DNA of 64,000 nucleotides from Doris montereyensis (lineage: Eukaryota; Mollusca; Gastropoda; Nudibranchia; Dorididae), in assembly GCA_037039925.1 (NCBI GenBank), contig JAXRKP010000070.1, positions 192,501 to 256,500 of the forward strand, given 5' to 3'. The notes beneath the pieces were generated by a model, which was given only the letters and a program-made list of their open reading frames with translations, did no database searches and had not been told where the DNA came from. Position numbers and translations under genes: made by a program. The first letter of the stretch is position 1. Every line of letters starts with the position of its first letter. Below are positions 23,101 to 34,479 of this stretch, piece after piece.

Positions 23101-26010
23101 GCACTGCTAGCTGTATCAAGATTTACCTTTTTGCCTGGCCACCTGTGACATTGTACAAAGGAACCTATATTGATTTATCTCTTCAGTGAATTTTATCAAG
23201 CAATGATGATTTTTATTTATATTTATGCTTGTTAGCATGGAGCCTGGCTAAATATCTGCTGACGTTTATGAAAAATCTCTTCCTCCGAAATGTCTTCAAG
23301 GTCTATGACTTTTTCTTGATAACAATACTCATATTTATTCACCTGATTTCTCCAAATCGGTCTTCAAATTTATTAATCGAATTCGCTAGGTTTGTTTTTG
23401 ATGTGAGTAATCTGAGTAAGATTCATGTCCTCACAGAAATTAAGCATTTGTGTGCATTCATGTTGAGGAAGTCACAATGAATGAGAGATCCTAGTATGTC
23501 TTTCCTTTAAAAAAAAATGGATAGTTTTATTTGAGCAATGAGTTTACTCGCATTTCTAGAATGCATGTAATCTGCAAGCATGGCTTCAGATAACTTCATG
23601 CATATATTCGTATTTCTGTAACTTGTTTTATGTGATATTGGTTGTGCTCTTGCATCCAATTTGTTGACATTCAGGTCTAAGCCTCCATAGTTTTAATTTA
23701 TTGACCCGATCACATTCTTACCAAGTTTTGGAAGCCGATATGAAATTTAGACTGGGTTTTTCTATCAGGATTTTGAGTTGATACAATGGTCACATCTATT
23801 TTTTGTTTTAGTTGATTTGTATGATATATAATATAATTCAGTGTCATGCAGTCCTTGCAGCGCGTAACCGATTTCACTGTGTGCAAAGAATTTTTGTGAT
23901 AATTGATGCTGATATCTGCGTCATAGACATTGTAAATAATCTCTTGAATATCTTTATATTGTAATGGAGTGCCATTCTTTTCAAAGTTTAATTATAAACT
24001 ATCGAAACTCTTAAGTTGTTTTCCAAGAGGTATTTTTTATCTGCATGTCACATTGTACAAGTATTTAGATAGAGAGAAACAAAATCAGGTTTGACAAAGG
24101 AAAATCTGTATTGTCCATTTGATTTTACTTTGCTTTATTCTTATATTCCATTGTTATAATATTTTGAATAAGAATATTGCCATGTTGTCTCACTTTATTT
24201 TTTAAAATGCTGATTAATGTCTGTGGAAAATATTACACATAATGTCCTTGATAAAAGATGCAGATGAATTTATTGTCTTTATCCCTACATGTGTGCAGGC
24301 TCACCGACATTGCATTATTTATTCCTCTGCAGACCATTTCTTTCAAGTTCATTTTCCATTTCCTGGAGAGCATTCAGGACAGCTGCCTGTTAAACACTTC
24401 ATATTATTAACATTCTGATAAAATTCCTTCTTTGTCTATATAGCTAGATACGCATTTACAGCGTAGTCAAATAAGGAGTGAGGTACCTTTCCAAAGAGTG
24501 AAAGGGTGTGAATAAAACCTAGGCAAGCCAGGGCTTTAAATCAAATTTGTTTGTGATATCAAACTCACAACACTAGCAGTTGTTCTGCAATGGCTTCAAT
24601 GCTATGTCTATTTTGAGTTCTTGTAATAGTATTTGTATGTCTATGTTACACAGTTTATTTCTTTTACTGTGATTTTTTTACTTTTACTTTGAATGTGAAG
24701 GGACAAGATTAATTTTATAAAGTCTTTGCAAGTCTTAATCTTATATATGCTAGTTTAAATAGTTGTAATATCTTCTTGCAATAAGAAATATTATAGTTTG
24801 TAATTTGTCTGCTAAAAAATCATGAAATATTCTTCAATGTCTAGATAATTCAACATACAGATAGGTATACTTGTAATGTAAGCCTTTGAAAAGCTGACAT
24901 GAACTTCTTTATGGTTATTTTATTGTGGCAATATAACATTGTTTTCTTAAACTGGACTATCTTAAACTGGACTAAACAAGTTCAGAAGAAGTGTTTGTTG
25001 ATATTTTGGAACAGTGGGTTGTCATTTGTTTTGTCAATGAGACACTTTATTTTATAATTTTATGATCTGAAAAGTATAAACTTGCATGTTATTTATTACA
25101 TTGTATTTCCATTATTTGAAAGCCTTCTATGACTATATACAGCTTTTATCCATGAGAATATGTGTATTGCACAAAGGGTTTAAAAGAATTGTGGTAGTGA
25201 CAAATATAATGTAATTAAAGATCAGTATGTCTCATTCACTGAAGTATCGATTTTTATGTAATGAAAGCAGAACAAGAGATATTAGATTTGAATGTGTATG
25301 TGTGTGTGTGTGTGTACACTGTGAGTTAATTTATTACATTGATGCTAATGACATATTGTCATTGTTATTATATTACAATAATGCTCTGTAATTTGTCTTT
25401 TTACGACAGGCCCATAATAGTATGTCTGTCTATACATCTATCTGTCAATCTGTTTATCACCTGTTTATCTAATAATTTATCTATCTGTCTACCTATCTAT
25501 CTTTCATCAGTCTTTTTCTTTTTTTATTTCTTAATTATTTTCTGGCTAGCGGTTCCAGTTAGTAGTGAGTACAATGTACTTAAAAATGTACTGATATGAA
25601 TATTTCCTATTTTGTGTCCACTCCTTCATGCCTTGAACTTGAAATATTTTGAAGGTTGCTCTATGCATTATTAATTTCCATTACAGTTCATAATACAAAA
25701 AGATGATATCAAATGAATCTCAAAATAATAAAGTGTTTTGCTATCTTTAATCGAAGGAAAGAATGAGGCATGCATGGACATATCTTTGAAGTATACCAAA
25801 GTATGTCACAGTCAAATGTCAACTATAATCAGTGAGTCAGGATGCATGTTCTGTTGAATAAGTGAAGCTGAAATAGTTGATTAACATTCAATAAATATAC
25901 TAAGAAATTGCAATAGGCTTCATACGATACAATTGGAACATTCATCAATACATAATTTTCAATACATTGCCGCACTACAAGAACCATCTGTAGCTTCCTG
26001 GAGTACCTAA
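20181..26010. other. Long AT-rich gene-poor stretch
   Basis: Nearly 6 kb with no exon, tRNA or transposon protein that I can support; the open frames are short and without domains. Two related segments lie at 20310-20360 and 20820-20875 (sharing ATGAGGAC(T/A)CATGT, then AATAAGCA or ATAAGCA). A 15-bp word CTTAAACTGGACTAT is duplicated at 24946-24976. A (TG)n run lies near 25292-25316 and a degenerate TCTA/TCTG run at 25425-25510. Confidence 0.45.
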
Positions 26011-26012
26011 GT

Positions 26013-26220
26013 ATGGTGGCCGAGTACCTAAGTTTTGTGGCCGCCTCTGAAGTCAGAAATCAATGTCTGAATCCTTGAGTGGGCATCATATGGTTTAAGC
26101 CTGATCTAGCCCCTAGCTCTTTTGGAGATGGATGAAAGCTTAGAGGTCTTGTGTGCACTTTTTCTCACATCAAAGAATCATGGTGAGGTGGCAAGGATGT
26201 CCGGGCAAAATTGTCAAGGC
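26013..26220 (+). mobile_element. Possible tRNA-Ser/Leu-like SINE head
   Basis: TGGCCGAGTACCTAAG (26017-26032) resembles the A box of class II tRNAs (Ser/Leu, TGGCCGAGTGGTTAAGG). TGTCTGAATCC (26064-26075) resembles a weakened B box. A 21-bp piece (GAGTACCTAAGTATGGTGGCC) just upstream is a tandem near-duplicate of the A-box segment. The following approximately 130 bp could be a SINE body, but no second copy was found in the window. Confidence 0.4.
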
Positions 26221-26419
26221 CCTTCTAAAGTCTTGAGATTATTACTCTGTGATAGACGTGATTATGATCCATCGTCATGTTTCCTCTAAATCTTAAGTCC
26301 TCCCTGGAATCACAGCAGACAAACATGTATGTTGGACGAGTAAATTGCAATGAATGTATACATGAGTAAACAGAGACAAAAACTCTCTTATGCATAATAT
26401 AATTGTGTAAGAGTAAAAG

Positions 26420-26490
26420 GTGCCAGTAGCTCAGTTGGTAGAGTGTTGGACTATCACACAGGAGATGTGAGTTCGCTTTCCAGTCTGGGT
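26420..26490 (+). mobile_element. tRNA-like sequence (SINE head or tRNA pseudogene)
   Basis: Good A box TAGCTCAGTTGGTAG (26427-26441) and altered B box GAGTTCGCTTTCC (26469-26481; consensus GTTCGANTCC). I tried the cloverleaf and the anticodon stem does not pair, so this is not a working tRNA gene. Confidence 0.55.
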
Positions 26491-26599
26491 AAATTTTTCT
26501 GGCCCTCCAATAGCGAAATAGGTAACAATGTCTATTCAGACTCTGCGAAAATAAAGGTGGCAACTCCACTCAAATATCGTGACACCGACCCATTAAATA

Positions 26600-26835
26600 T
26601 TATACCGCCGTTCTCGCTTACCGCCAATTTTCACCTTTGTACGGGTCCAACAGTTTAAAAAAAACAGCAATGAAATAACTCGTTATACCGCCATCCGCCA
26701 ATGATTTGGCATTATCGTTCCTTAAGAGCTATTGTAAAATACAACTTGTTATACCGCCATCCGCCAATGATTTGGCTGTAACGTTCTTAATAACTATTGT
26801 AAAATACAACTTGTTATACCGCCACCTTGCATCAC
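26600..26835. repeat. ~66-bp tandem repeat with TTATACCGCC motif
   Basis: Units starting near 26683, 26749 and 26814 share GTTATACCGCCATCCGCCAA, then TGATTTGGC and AACGTTC or ATCGTTC, then ATTGTAAAATACAACTT. A related TTATACCGCC word lies at 26600. The array stops about 230 bp before the left inverted repeat of the virus-like element. Confidence 0.75.
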
Positions 26836-27061
26836 CAACACATATCCCGAAGTGATCCAAGCGGGTAGAAGTAGAATCTAGTTTGGATTGTTTACAGATG
26901 ATGGAGTCAAACACACATACACTCACACACATTACTGCCATTCGTATCTTAGTACTGTTGTTACACTTACAGAAGTGACACAGACACTAGTGGCATAATG
27001 CTTCTTTATGAGAATGAGAGTATTAATTTTTGGAGGCAACGTTTGTTGTCCGCTGCTTATG

Positions 27062-27224
27062 CCTTCGGTTTCGGTTTCGCTATGAGAGTCTTTGGAATAT
27101 CCCGCACGTCCCTTTTTATGTTCCGCTCTAACTCGCGCAGAGTATCTCAAAGTCCTATACTAATAATATTCTTAGGTGGAGATCTCGCTCAGCCTCAGAC
27201 CTACGAAAATGCTTCTATAACAAT
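27062..27224 (+). repeat. Left terminal inverted repeat of the virus-like element
   Basis: Reverse complement of 38281-38445. Both copies contain AGAGTATCTCAAA, CTAATAATATTCTTA and TCTCGCTCAGCCTCAGACCT. By hand I count about 13 mismatches and one 2-base gap in about 142 aligned bases (about 90% identity). The outer edge runs into GGTTTCGGTTTCG repeats. Confidence 0.85.
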
Positions 27225-27259
27225 TTTTTTAATTTGTTTAGGGGAAAAGTATTCCTTAG

Positions 27260-27264
<5 letters not shown>

Positions 27265-27307
<43 letters not shown>
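27265..27307. repeat. (TA)n microsatellite inside the virus-like element
   Basis: About 20 TA units just inside the left inverted repeat. Confidence 0.9.
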
Positions 27308-27313
<6 letters not shown>

Positions 27314-27579
27314 TCCATAAAAATGAGCGGGGACTAAATGTAATGAATTTAAACTGCTTAATAAATATCATAAAAATCATGTAAAACCAATGCGGGTAAA
27401 TTCAGTGTATTGCTTGTAGAAGAGTAGGAAAACAAAAACACTATCAAGATAATTTAAAAAAAATATAAACAATGCTATCAGGCTTTTTAAGCGAGAAATC
27501 CTGAATATTGTTCCAATTACCAAAAAAAAAAAAGTATAAGAATATTTTCCTGTCTAAACTTAATCTTATAAAATAGCTC

Positions 27580-30500
27580 TTATAAAAACGAAGAACTTTA
27601 GTGATATCATTAGAGAATATATCATTGATGATATTGATGAGGAGAATCCTGTTGATTATATCGAAAAACTTAAAGAGAAAGTAGTTATAACTAATACCAC
27701 AGCAAAGATTAAAATAACTTTTACATATGATTATAGAACTCCATTAGCAACATAAATAGTTCACGCCTATTACAATCATTCGGTACAAACAGTAACGTCT
27801 AAGAATACTATAGATAGTTATTTCAATAGACTAACAACTAGTTTTAATTCATGGGTTGATAGTTATCAAGAATGATGTAGTTGACTTGTATTTGATAGAA
27901 TAACTGAAGCAACAGTAAAACTCTATAAAGTAAGTTATTTAAAGGCTTCATCATACATTCCTACTCCATTCAGTTCACACAATATTATCAACGTTAAAAA
28001 CTTAAAAGATAACAAATGTTTCTTATGGTCTGTATTGGCAAAGTTATATCCTGATGATGATAATAAGGAAATGGTTTCAAAATACAAAAAGTATGAAGAC
28101 AAAATAAACATGACAGGATTAACATATCCAAAATCTTCCCTGAAGATACTCTCAAGGTTGAAAAGTTAAATCCTGGGTTATCCATAAATGTATTTCATTA
28201 GATAAACCAAAAGATAAGTAAAGTTTATATCCTGTATATATTTCTAATTCAAAATCAGATGAAACTCGTGTTGTGGAAATATTATATATTGAAGATGAAA
28301 CTAGTACATATTATTGTTTAATTAAAGATCTTAACAGCTTTCTTGACGATAAGAATAATCATAAAGCTTTTATTTGTAGAAATTGTTTAAAATGTTTCAC
28401 CATAGAGAACGCATTAAATACACATTTTGAAATGTGTAGATATCATACTCATTGCAATTCTAAGATGCCTAAAGATAATATTCTCAAGTTTAAGAATCAT
28501 CATTTCAAATCTAGATTACCTGTTGCTATCTACTGTGACTTTGAATCAAATAATATTCCCATTCATACTTCTTCACCAAATCCTGAAAAATCCTATACAA
28601 AGAAAGTATTTAAAAAACGAAAGAAATAGTTATGGTATCTATGTTAAGTCTGATTATCGTAACTTATATGAGTCAGAATATATTTCATATGTTTGTGAAG
28701 ATGCCAAAGAAAAATATATAGAAATGATTATTATGACCTTTCATCAAATAGTAGATAGAATGTGTTATCATGAGTAGAAAAAACACAAACTGACACATCA
28801 ACAAGAAAAGGAACACCAACAGGCAACTGATTGTTATATGTGTGGAATTGAGTTTACAAAAAACAATTTTAAAATAAGAGAGCATAATTATTATAGATCA
28901 AAATATAGAGAAGCAGTGTATCAATCTTGTAATACAAAAGAAGGTAAATCAACTAAATTAATTCCAGTATTCTTTCACAATGGATCTAATTATGATTTCC
29001 ATTTTATAATTGAAGAGTTAATGAAATATGAATCAGAATTTTATAAAGTTAAACTGCTATCAAAAACTTCAGAAGTATATATTTCAATAGACTATGGACG
29101 TAAGTATAAAAAAATTAAGGTTCTTAGATTCATATAAATTACTGTCAAAAGGATTAGATGATGTTGCAAAGTCATTAGATGAATTTCCAATACTAGATAA
29201 AGAGTTCTGATGGTGATATAGAATTACTAAAACAAAAAGGAGTTTATCCTTATGAGTATATTGACTCTGGTGAAAGACTTGATGAACCTGAACTACCTCC
29301 AATTAATAGATTTTATTCATCATTAACTAGAGAAGGAATAACAGAAGAAAGCTATAATCGTGCACAAAATGTTTGGAATCATTACAACTGTAAAACATTC
29401 AAAGATTATCATGAGTTATATCTTAAAACAGATGTATTTATCCTGGCAGATGCATTTGAAAGTTTTAGAGAGTTCTTTCTAAAACACCATGAAATAGATC
29501 CCTGTTAGTGTTATTGTTTCTCTGCTCCAGGTTTAACTTGGCAATGCGGTTTAAATATACAGGTATTGAGTTAGAATTACTTCAAGATCATGATATGTTA
29601 TTAATGTTTGAAAATGGAATAAGAGGTGGGTTCTCTTGTGTATTAGATCCACGACATGTTAAAGCTTATAATAAATACAATTCTTACTATGATAGGAATG
29701 GAAGAATATTTGATAAACGTGAAATGGAAGAATGTTTAGAAATAATAAAAAACGGAGGGGATTTAAGTGACTTTCTAAAAAAAAAAACTTCTATATTTAG
29801 ATGCAAATAATCTAAATGGATGGGCTATGAGTCAGAAATTACCAACAGATGATTTTAAATGGGAAGAAGATTCGGATTATTATTTAGATATTCCAGAAGG
29901 TAGAGAATGTATTATTGAATGTGACTTAGAATATACTAAAGAAACAAAACTAAAAACAATTAAATATCCATTAGCACCTGAAAACATGAAAGTAACTGAT
30001 GAAGACTTATCAAACTATCAATTAAAATTACTTGAAAAAGAAGGTAGAAAACTAAGGGCTAAAGAAAAGTTATTCCAAACTCTCAAAGATAAACATAAAT
30101 ATATTGTTCATCATAAAATCTTGAAAGAATATATTAAACTTGGAATGAAAGTAACAAAAGTATACAGAACTATTTCTTTCAAAGAATCAGCCTGGTTACA
30201 AAAGTATATTGATTTTAATACTAAACAAAGAACAATGGCTAAGTCAGACTTTGAGAAGGATTTATGGAAACTGATGAACAATGAATTCTTCGGAAAGACC
30301 ATGGAGAATATTAGAAATAGAAATGAAATAAAATTATTCACAGATAAAAAGGAAATACAGAAACATATAAATAAAGTTGTTTTTAAAGACTCAATAATAT
30401 TTAATGAAAACTTGTAGGAATGCTTAATAATATAAGAACAGTTAAGTTTGATAAACCAATCTATTTAGGGATGTGTATTTTAGATTATAGTAAGATTTTA

Positions 30501-31035
30501 ATGTATCAATTTTATTATGATGTTGTTGAAACCTTATGGCCTGTTAACGAATTAGTTGCAATTGATACCGATAGTATCTTCTTATCTATTAGAACAGAAG
30601 ATATTTATGAAGATTGAAAGAAATAATCGAATGCTTAGATACATCTGCTTATCCTAAAGACCATCCATTGTATTCTGAAAAGAATAAAAAGGTAATAGGA
30701 AAATTTAAAGATGAGTTAAATGGAAAAATTATGAATGAAATTGTTTTCCTTAGAACTTATTCTTATTCCTTTACATTAACTATTTACAAGAAGTAAAAAG
30801 AAATTAAAAGGAATAGATAAGACAACTATTGAAAAAGATATTAAGATTGATGATTATAAAGAATTTTTATATAGTAATAATATACAAATGAATAAGATGT
30901 TTACAATGAATTCAGAAAAGCATAAGATGTATATAAATGAAGGAAATTAAAAAAAGTCTATCACCATTTGATGATAAAAGATACATAAAAGCTGATGGTA
31001 TAAATACGCTTCCTTTTGGAATGTCTACTGAATAA
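27580..31035 (+). pseudogene. Family B (protein-primed type) DNA polymerase, broken
   Basis: Pieces in shifting frames across about 3.45 kb keep the order of a Polinton/adintovirus-type DNA polymerase. Seen: a Cys/His finger (CRNCLKC with HFEMC, about 28376-28440); exonuclease motif I CDFES (28534-28548); an exonuclease II-like HNGSNYDFHF (about 28977-29006); palm motif A LDANNLNGWAM (about 29798-29830); motif B MNNEFFGKT (about 30274-30300); and motif C DTDS (30564-30575). The C-terminal end reads DDKRYIKADGINTLPFG before a stop near 31033. The catalytic Asp pair in motif C survives, but several frameshifts and in-frame stops (for example before 28838, 29508 and 30420) prevent a full product. 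In intact relatives this enzyme copies the element using a protein primer. Confidence 0.8.
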
Positions 31036-32369
31036 TTCTTATCCCGCTTCCATCACTTTCCATTCGAATTATTCTATCTGATACAATAACTGCATATGCG
31101 TTTAAATCATTGACACTCTTATTAAAATTCATGTTCACAGTAATATCAGTAACTCCACATTTGACTTTTTCAATTTAATTACTTACATCAACAACGAATA
31201 TTGGATAGTAACCCATGTAATTAAAAGGAGTCATATTAACACTAGTTTCATCCCCAAAGCATTTTTTCTTGAAATCAACAGCTTCACTAAATATTCTGTT
31301 AAATTTATTTTTTTCAAAGTTTATATCATATTGCACTTCTGGTTATGTTCTTGAATGAAATGATACTGAAATATTCTTTAGATTTGCGTGATAAAACAGT
31401 GACTTATCAAATCCATCTTCATCATGTGTTTTTTTTCTCTTGAAATCCAACAATGATAAATCTAGGTTTTTCGGAGAAGTGATAGTACTCCATTCAAATT
31501 CATCACCAGTAGGAACAATTATTGATTGACTTCTTAAGCTTTTATAAGCGATATCATATTTTATTTTATTTCTAATTTGTGTCAATAGTTTATTTTCATA
31601 TTCCAAACTTGGTTTAACATAGGGAACAAACCATGAAATCTTGTTTAAGTTTACTTTTCCATTCATCGTCATGGTGTTTCCTAAAATAGTAGTTCCATCC
31701 GCAGTATTTCCTACTTTTTCAAACTTAGCAATAATAGCATCTTTATCTTCAGATTTTCTATATAATGATAGTTCATGTTCAATACCACACATTACTTTAT
31801 TATATGTTTGGCAAAATCCAAATATGTGTTTAAGTGGAATTGAAAAACTAAATGACCCCTCCCCCCCCTTTCAATAATAAAGTGATGTCTTATGGTAAAA
31901 CTATTCCTTCCGAAATGATTACTATTCTCTATAGCATAATTGATTCAACCCTTTTGTTGTCTCAAAAAATCTCCTGGATATTTCAAATACCCCGTCATCG
32001 TGGTTGTCTCTCCTGTATTATTTATACTTTCAATCTCTCGCCCATCAGCTGTATATTTTATATTAGAAAACAAATACACCATTGCATTATTGATTAAAGT
32101 TATTTAATCTTTGTCAGCATAATTGCTTGTAAAGTTACTCTCCTTTCTAACTAATTCACCTTCAATTGCTATAAAACTTCAGCAATATCTAAGCAAACGT
32201 TTTGATTATTAATCGGGATTCTAATTTCCCCACATTGATTTAGATTAATATTACCAGAATCTTGTATATGTTCACGATATTCATATTTCAGAATACTTTC
32301 GTCTTTAATAAAATCTTCGCCGAGATTTAGTTTGTTCATTTTTATAAGAAAAAATCGATTATATCTCAT
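31036..32369 (-). pseudogene. Major-capsid-like protein of a Polinton-type element, broken
   Basis: Minus-strand frames at 32369-32169 (NLNQCGEIRIPINNQNVCLD), an interrupted middle part, and 31792-31343 (NKISWFVPYVKPSLEYENKL, then SQSIIVPTGDEFEW) belong to one protein type. I recognise it as the capsid-like protein carried by cnidarian and mollusc virus-like transposons. It starts close to the upstream ORF at 32584 and ends tail to tail with the polymerase. Frameshifts lie near 32160 and 31860 (a C8-10 run). The double jelly-roll fold is inferred from family resemblance, not visible from sequence alone. Confidence 0.55.
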
Positions 32370-32584
32370 GAGGATTTCAAAGCGTCATTTGTAATCTTTG
32401 ATTTAGAAAAAGCAATCCGGTTAATTAGATACTTACTGATATTTATTTCAATTTTATTTAGATTAACATCACTACCAACACTAAGCTTTAATTGTTCTTG
32501 AGATGATCTTGTTGCAAAGTCGTTCTTATTTTTTCTGACAGTTATCCAAAATGGTTTAGGAGCATCTAGCTTTTCAACAGTCAT
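32366..32584 (-). pseudogene. Small ORF upstream of the capsid-like gene, unknown
   Basis: 72 codons starting MTVEKLDAPKPFWITVRKN, rich in Lys, Asn and Ser, ending just before the capsid-like start on the same strand. In related elements a minor capsid gene often sits beside the major one. Nothing in this short frame proves that, and it may be a truncated piece. Confidence 0.35.
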
Positions 32585-32760
32585 GTGTAATCCTTCGATA
32601 ATAATATTTTCTGGATCATCTTCTAATAACTATCTCTTAAAACGAACGGATTCAAAAAATGGTTCGACAGGAGGGTCGTTTAATATCTAATTGGCTCAAA
32701 GAAAAGTCTAAGGCTTGGGATAGAAATTTAAAATATAATTTATAATCTATACATAGAAAA
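32585..32760. other. Divergent intergenic spacer of the virus-like element
   Basis: The only point where minus-strand capsid-side genes and plus-strand genes diverge, so a natural place for a two-way promoter. No motif is clear enough to name. Confidence 0.3.
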
Positions 32761-33245
32761 TGGAACACAAGAAATGTTCTAAATGCAATGAGAATAAGTC
32801 TATTGATGAATACTCAAATAAATCATCATGAAATGATGGAAAGAGAAAGTCAATGAAAAAAATGTGTTAGTGTATATTATTCTAGGAAATACTTTAAAAA
32901 GAAGGAGTTCAAGAATGCAAAAAAGAATATGTTAAAGAATACAGAGAAACATTTCAATTGATAAGAGAAATTATTATTTAAAAAATTATAAAAGTTATAG
33001 AATATCTGCATGGAAGAAGCAAGGATTAAATCAGAAGACTTTCATGAGTTATATGATCTATATGAAGAAGAAACTCATTGCTACGTGTGTAATGCAGCAT
33101 TTGATAATACATCAATTAAATATTTTGAAAAAAGGTTTAAATCATTGTCATCTCTGGAAGTTCAAGGTTTATTTGTTGTCAAAGTTGTAACGATAGATTA
33201 AAGTCAGTTGATAACAACAAGTTAAAACTAATGTTAAAAATAAGA
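32761..33245 (+). pseudogene. Endonuclease VII-like (HNH/treble-clef) zinc protein, broken
   Basis: Broken frames show KKCSKCNENKSIDEYSNKSS near the start (32761-32830), HCYVCNAAFDN (about 33078-33110), then after a frameshift NHCH and FICCQSCNDRL (about 33141-33205). Spaced Cys pairs with an HCH element are typical of phage T4 endonuclease VII-like nucleases, which cut branched DNA. Some Polinton-like elements carry such genes near the integrase. The frame is broken between the Cys pair and the HCH, so it cannot work as read. Confidence 0.55.
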
Positions 33246-33264
33246 AGATATCATAACAGAAAAT

Positions 33265-33430
33265 AATCATTTCAAATGTAATGTTTAAAGTGTAAACAAT
33301 TCAATGAAACGATTGATATCGAAACTGCAATATCATCTAATAAAAGAAATATGATAAAAGGGAAACGTGCTATTTGTAATACTAATAGATGTCAATTAAT
33401 TTGGGGGAGGAGTGAAATCATTAAATTCAC
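33265..33430 (+). pseudogene. Small zinc-ribbon ORF before the integrase
   Basis: Open frame with CLKCKQFNETIDIE and, 30 residues on, CNTNRCQLIW, giving a two-Cys-pair zinc-ribbon pattern of about 50 residues. A stop codon precedes the CLKC, so the start is unclear. Small zinc-ribbon proteins of this size are common in large DNA viruses and their transposon relatives. It may have been fused to, or simply precede, the integrase at 33440. Confidence 0.45.
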
Positions 33431-33439
33431 AATTAGCGG

Positions 33440-34246
33440 ACGAGCTACATAAAAAAAGTAATTAAGAAATTTCCTAAAAGAAAAGCTGTTGTCTTCGGGG
33501 TAGATAAGTTATGGTCAGCAGATCTCGTCGACATGCAGTAATACTCAAAACAAAATAAGCATTCTAAATATCTTCTTACTGTTATTGATGTTTTTAGTAA
33601 ATTCGCTTTCGTAATATCATTAAAAGCTAAAACAGGATTAGAAGTAACACATGCTTTTAAACAGACATTCAGGAACGGAATTCTATAACAAAAAAACTTT
33701 TAAAGATTTACTTAAGAAAGAAAAAAATTGAATTATATTCTACACAGAACGAAGAAAAGTCCTGTACAGCTGAAAGATTTAATCGTACTCTTAAAGAAAA
33801 GATATCTAAATATTTCACTGCTTATAATACAACAAAATATTTCAACGTATTAGATCAAATAGTAAAAGAATACAATAAACACTTTTCACAATACTATTAA
33901 GATGACACCAGTAGAAATGAGTAAAAAAGAAAATGAAGATGATATTTTGGAAAGAGTATTTCAAGATGAAATTTGTGACTTACAAAGCAAATTTAAAGTA
34001 GATGTACATGTACGATTCACTAAGTATAAAAACACGTTGAGAAAGGTTACACTAGTAACTGGACTTCAAAAAATGTTGCTATTGACAAAGTGTTACAACC
34101 TAATCCTATTACATATAAAAAAAATCCGTGATTTACAAGAGGAAGAAATAACTGGTTCTTTTTACACTAACGAGTTATTCAAAACAAAATTTTTAATTAC
34201 TTTTTATTTTCTTTCTGTCCTTCAGAGATATCCAACTTTTATTTGA
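33440..34246 (+). pseudogene. Retroviral-type (DDE) integrase of the virus-like element, broken
   Basis: Seen in order: VDKLWSADLVDM (about 33498-33535, first catalytic Asp), a stop and frameshift, then KYLLTVIDVFSKFAFVI (33569-33620), GTEFYNKKTFKDLL (about 33673-33715), AERFNRTLKEKISKYF (about 33769-33818, the Glu of the DDE triad), and after another shift the C-terminal MTPVEMSKKEN with EEITGSFYTNE (33902-34180). The segment before GTEF that should hold the second catalytic Asp looks deleted. Polinton integrases insert the element into host DNA; this copy cannot. Confidence 0.75.
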
Positions 34247-34249
34247 TAT

Positions 34250-34475
34250 ATTTTGTAGTCATTTTCTTATATGAAATTTAAGATAAATTTACTTAGAATA
34301 ATAATATTAGTATCCTTCTCTTTTATTTGAACTTTGAAATGTTTAAAATTTTCTTCAAATGGATGAAAGATTAGTTTATTCGGTTTCTCCTTTATATTAT
34401 TTTCTATGTGAAATAAACAATTGGTGACTCTTCATCATTAAAATAATTATTTTTAATACAATTAACATGAATGTT
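34250..34475 (-). pseudogene. Probable C-terminal part of the ATPase gene, beyond the LINE insertion
   Basis: On the minus strand a broken frame reads INIHVNCIKNNYFNDEESPI and then shifted pieces rich in Lys and Asn. It lies where the continuation of the ATPase at 38254-37920 should resume once the LINE is set aside. Assignment rests mainly on position and strand. Confidence 0.35.
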
Positions 34476-34479
34476 TATA

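Noticed and set aside
26225..26569. Minus-strand open frame of 114 codons
   Set aside because: Overlaps a tRNA-like sequence on the other strand and has no domain or codon bias.
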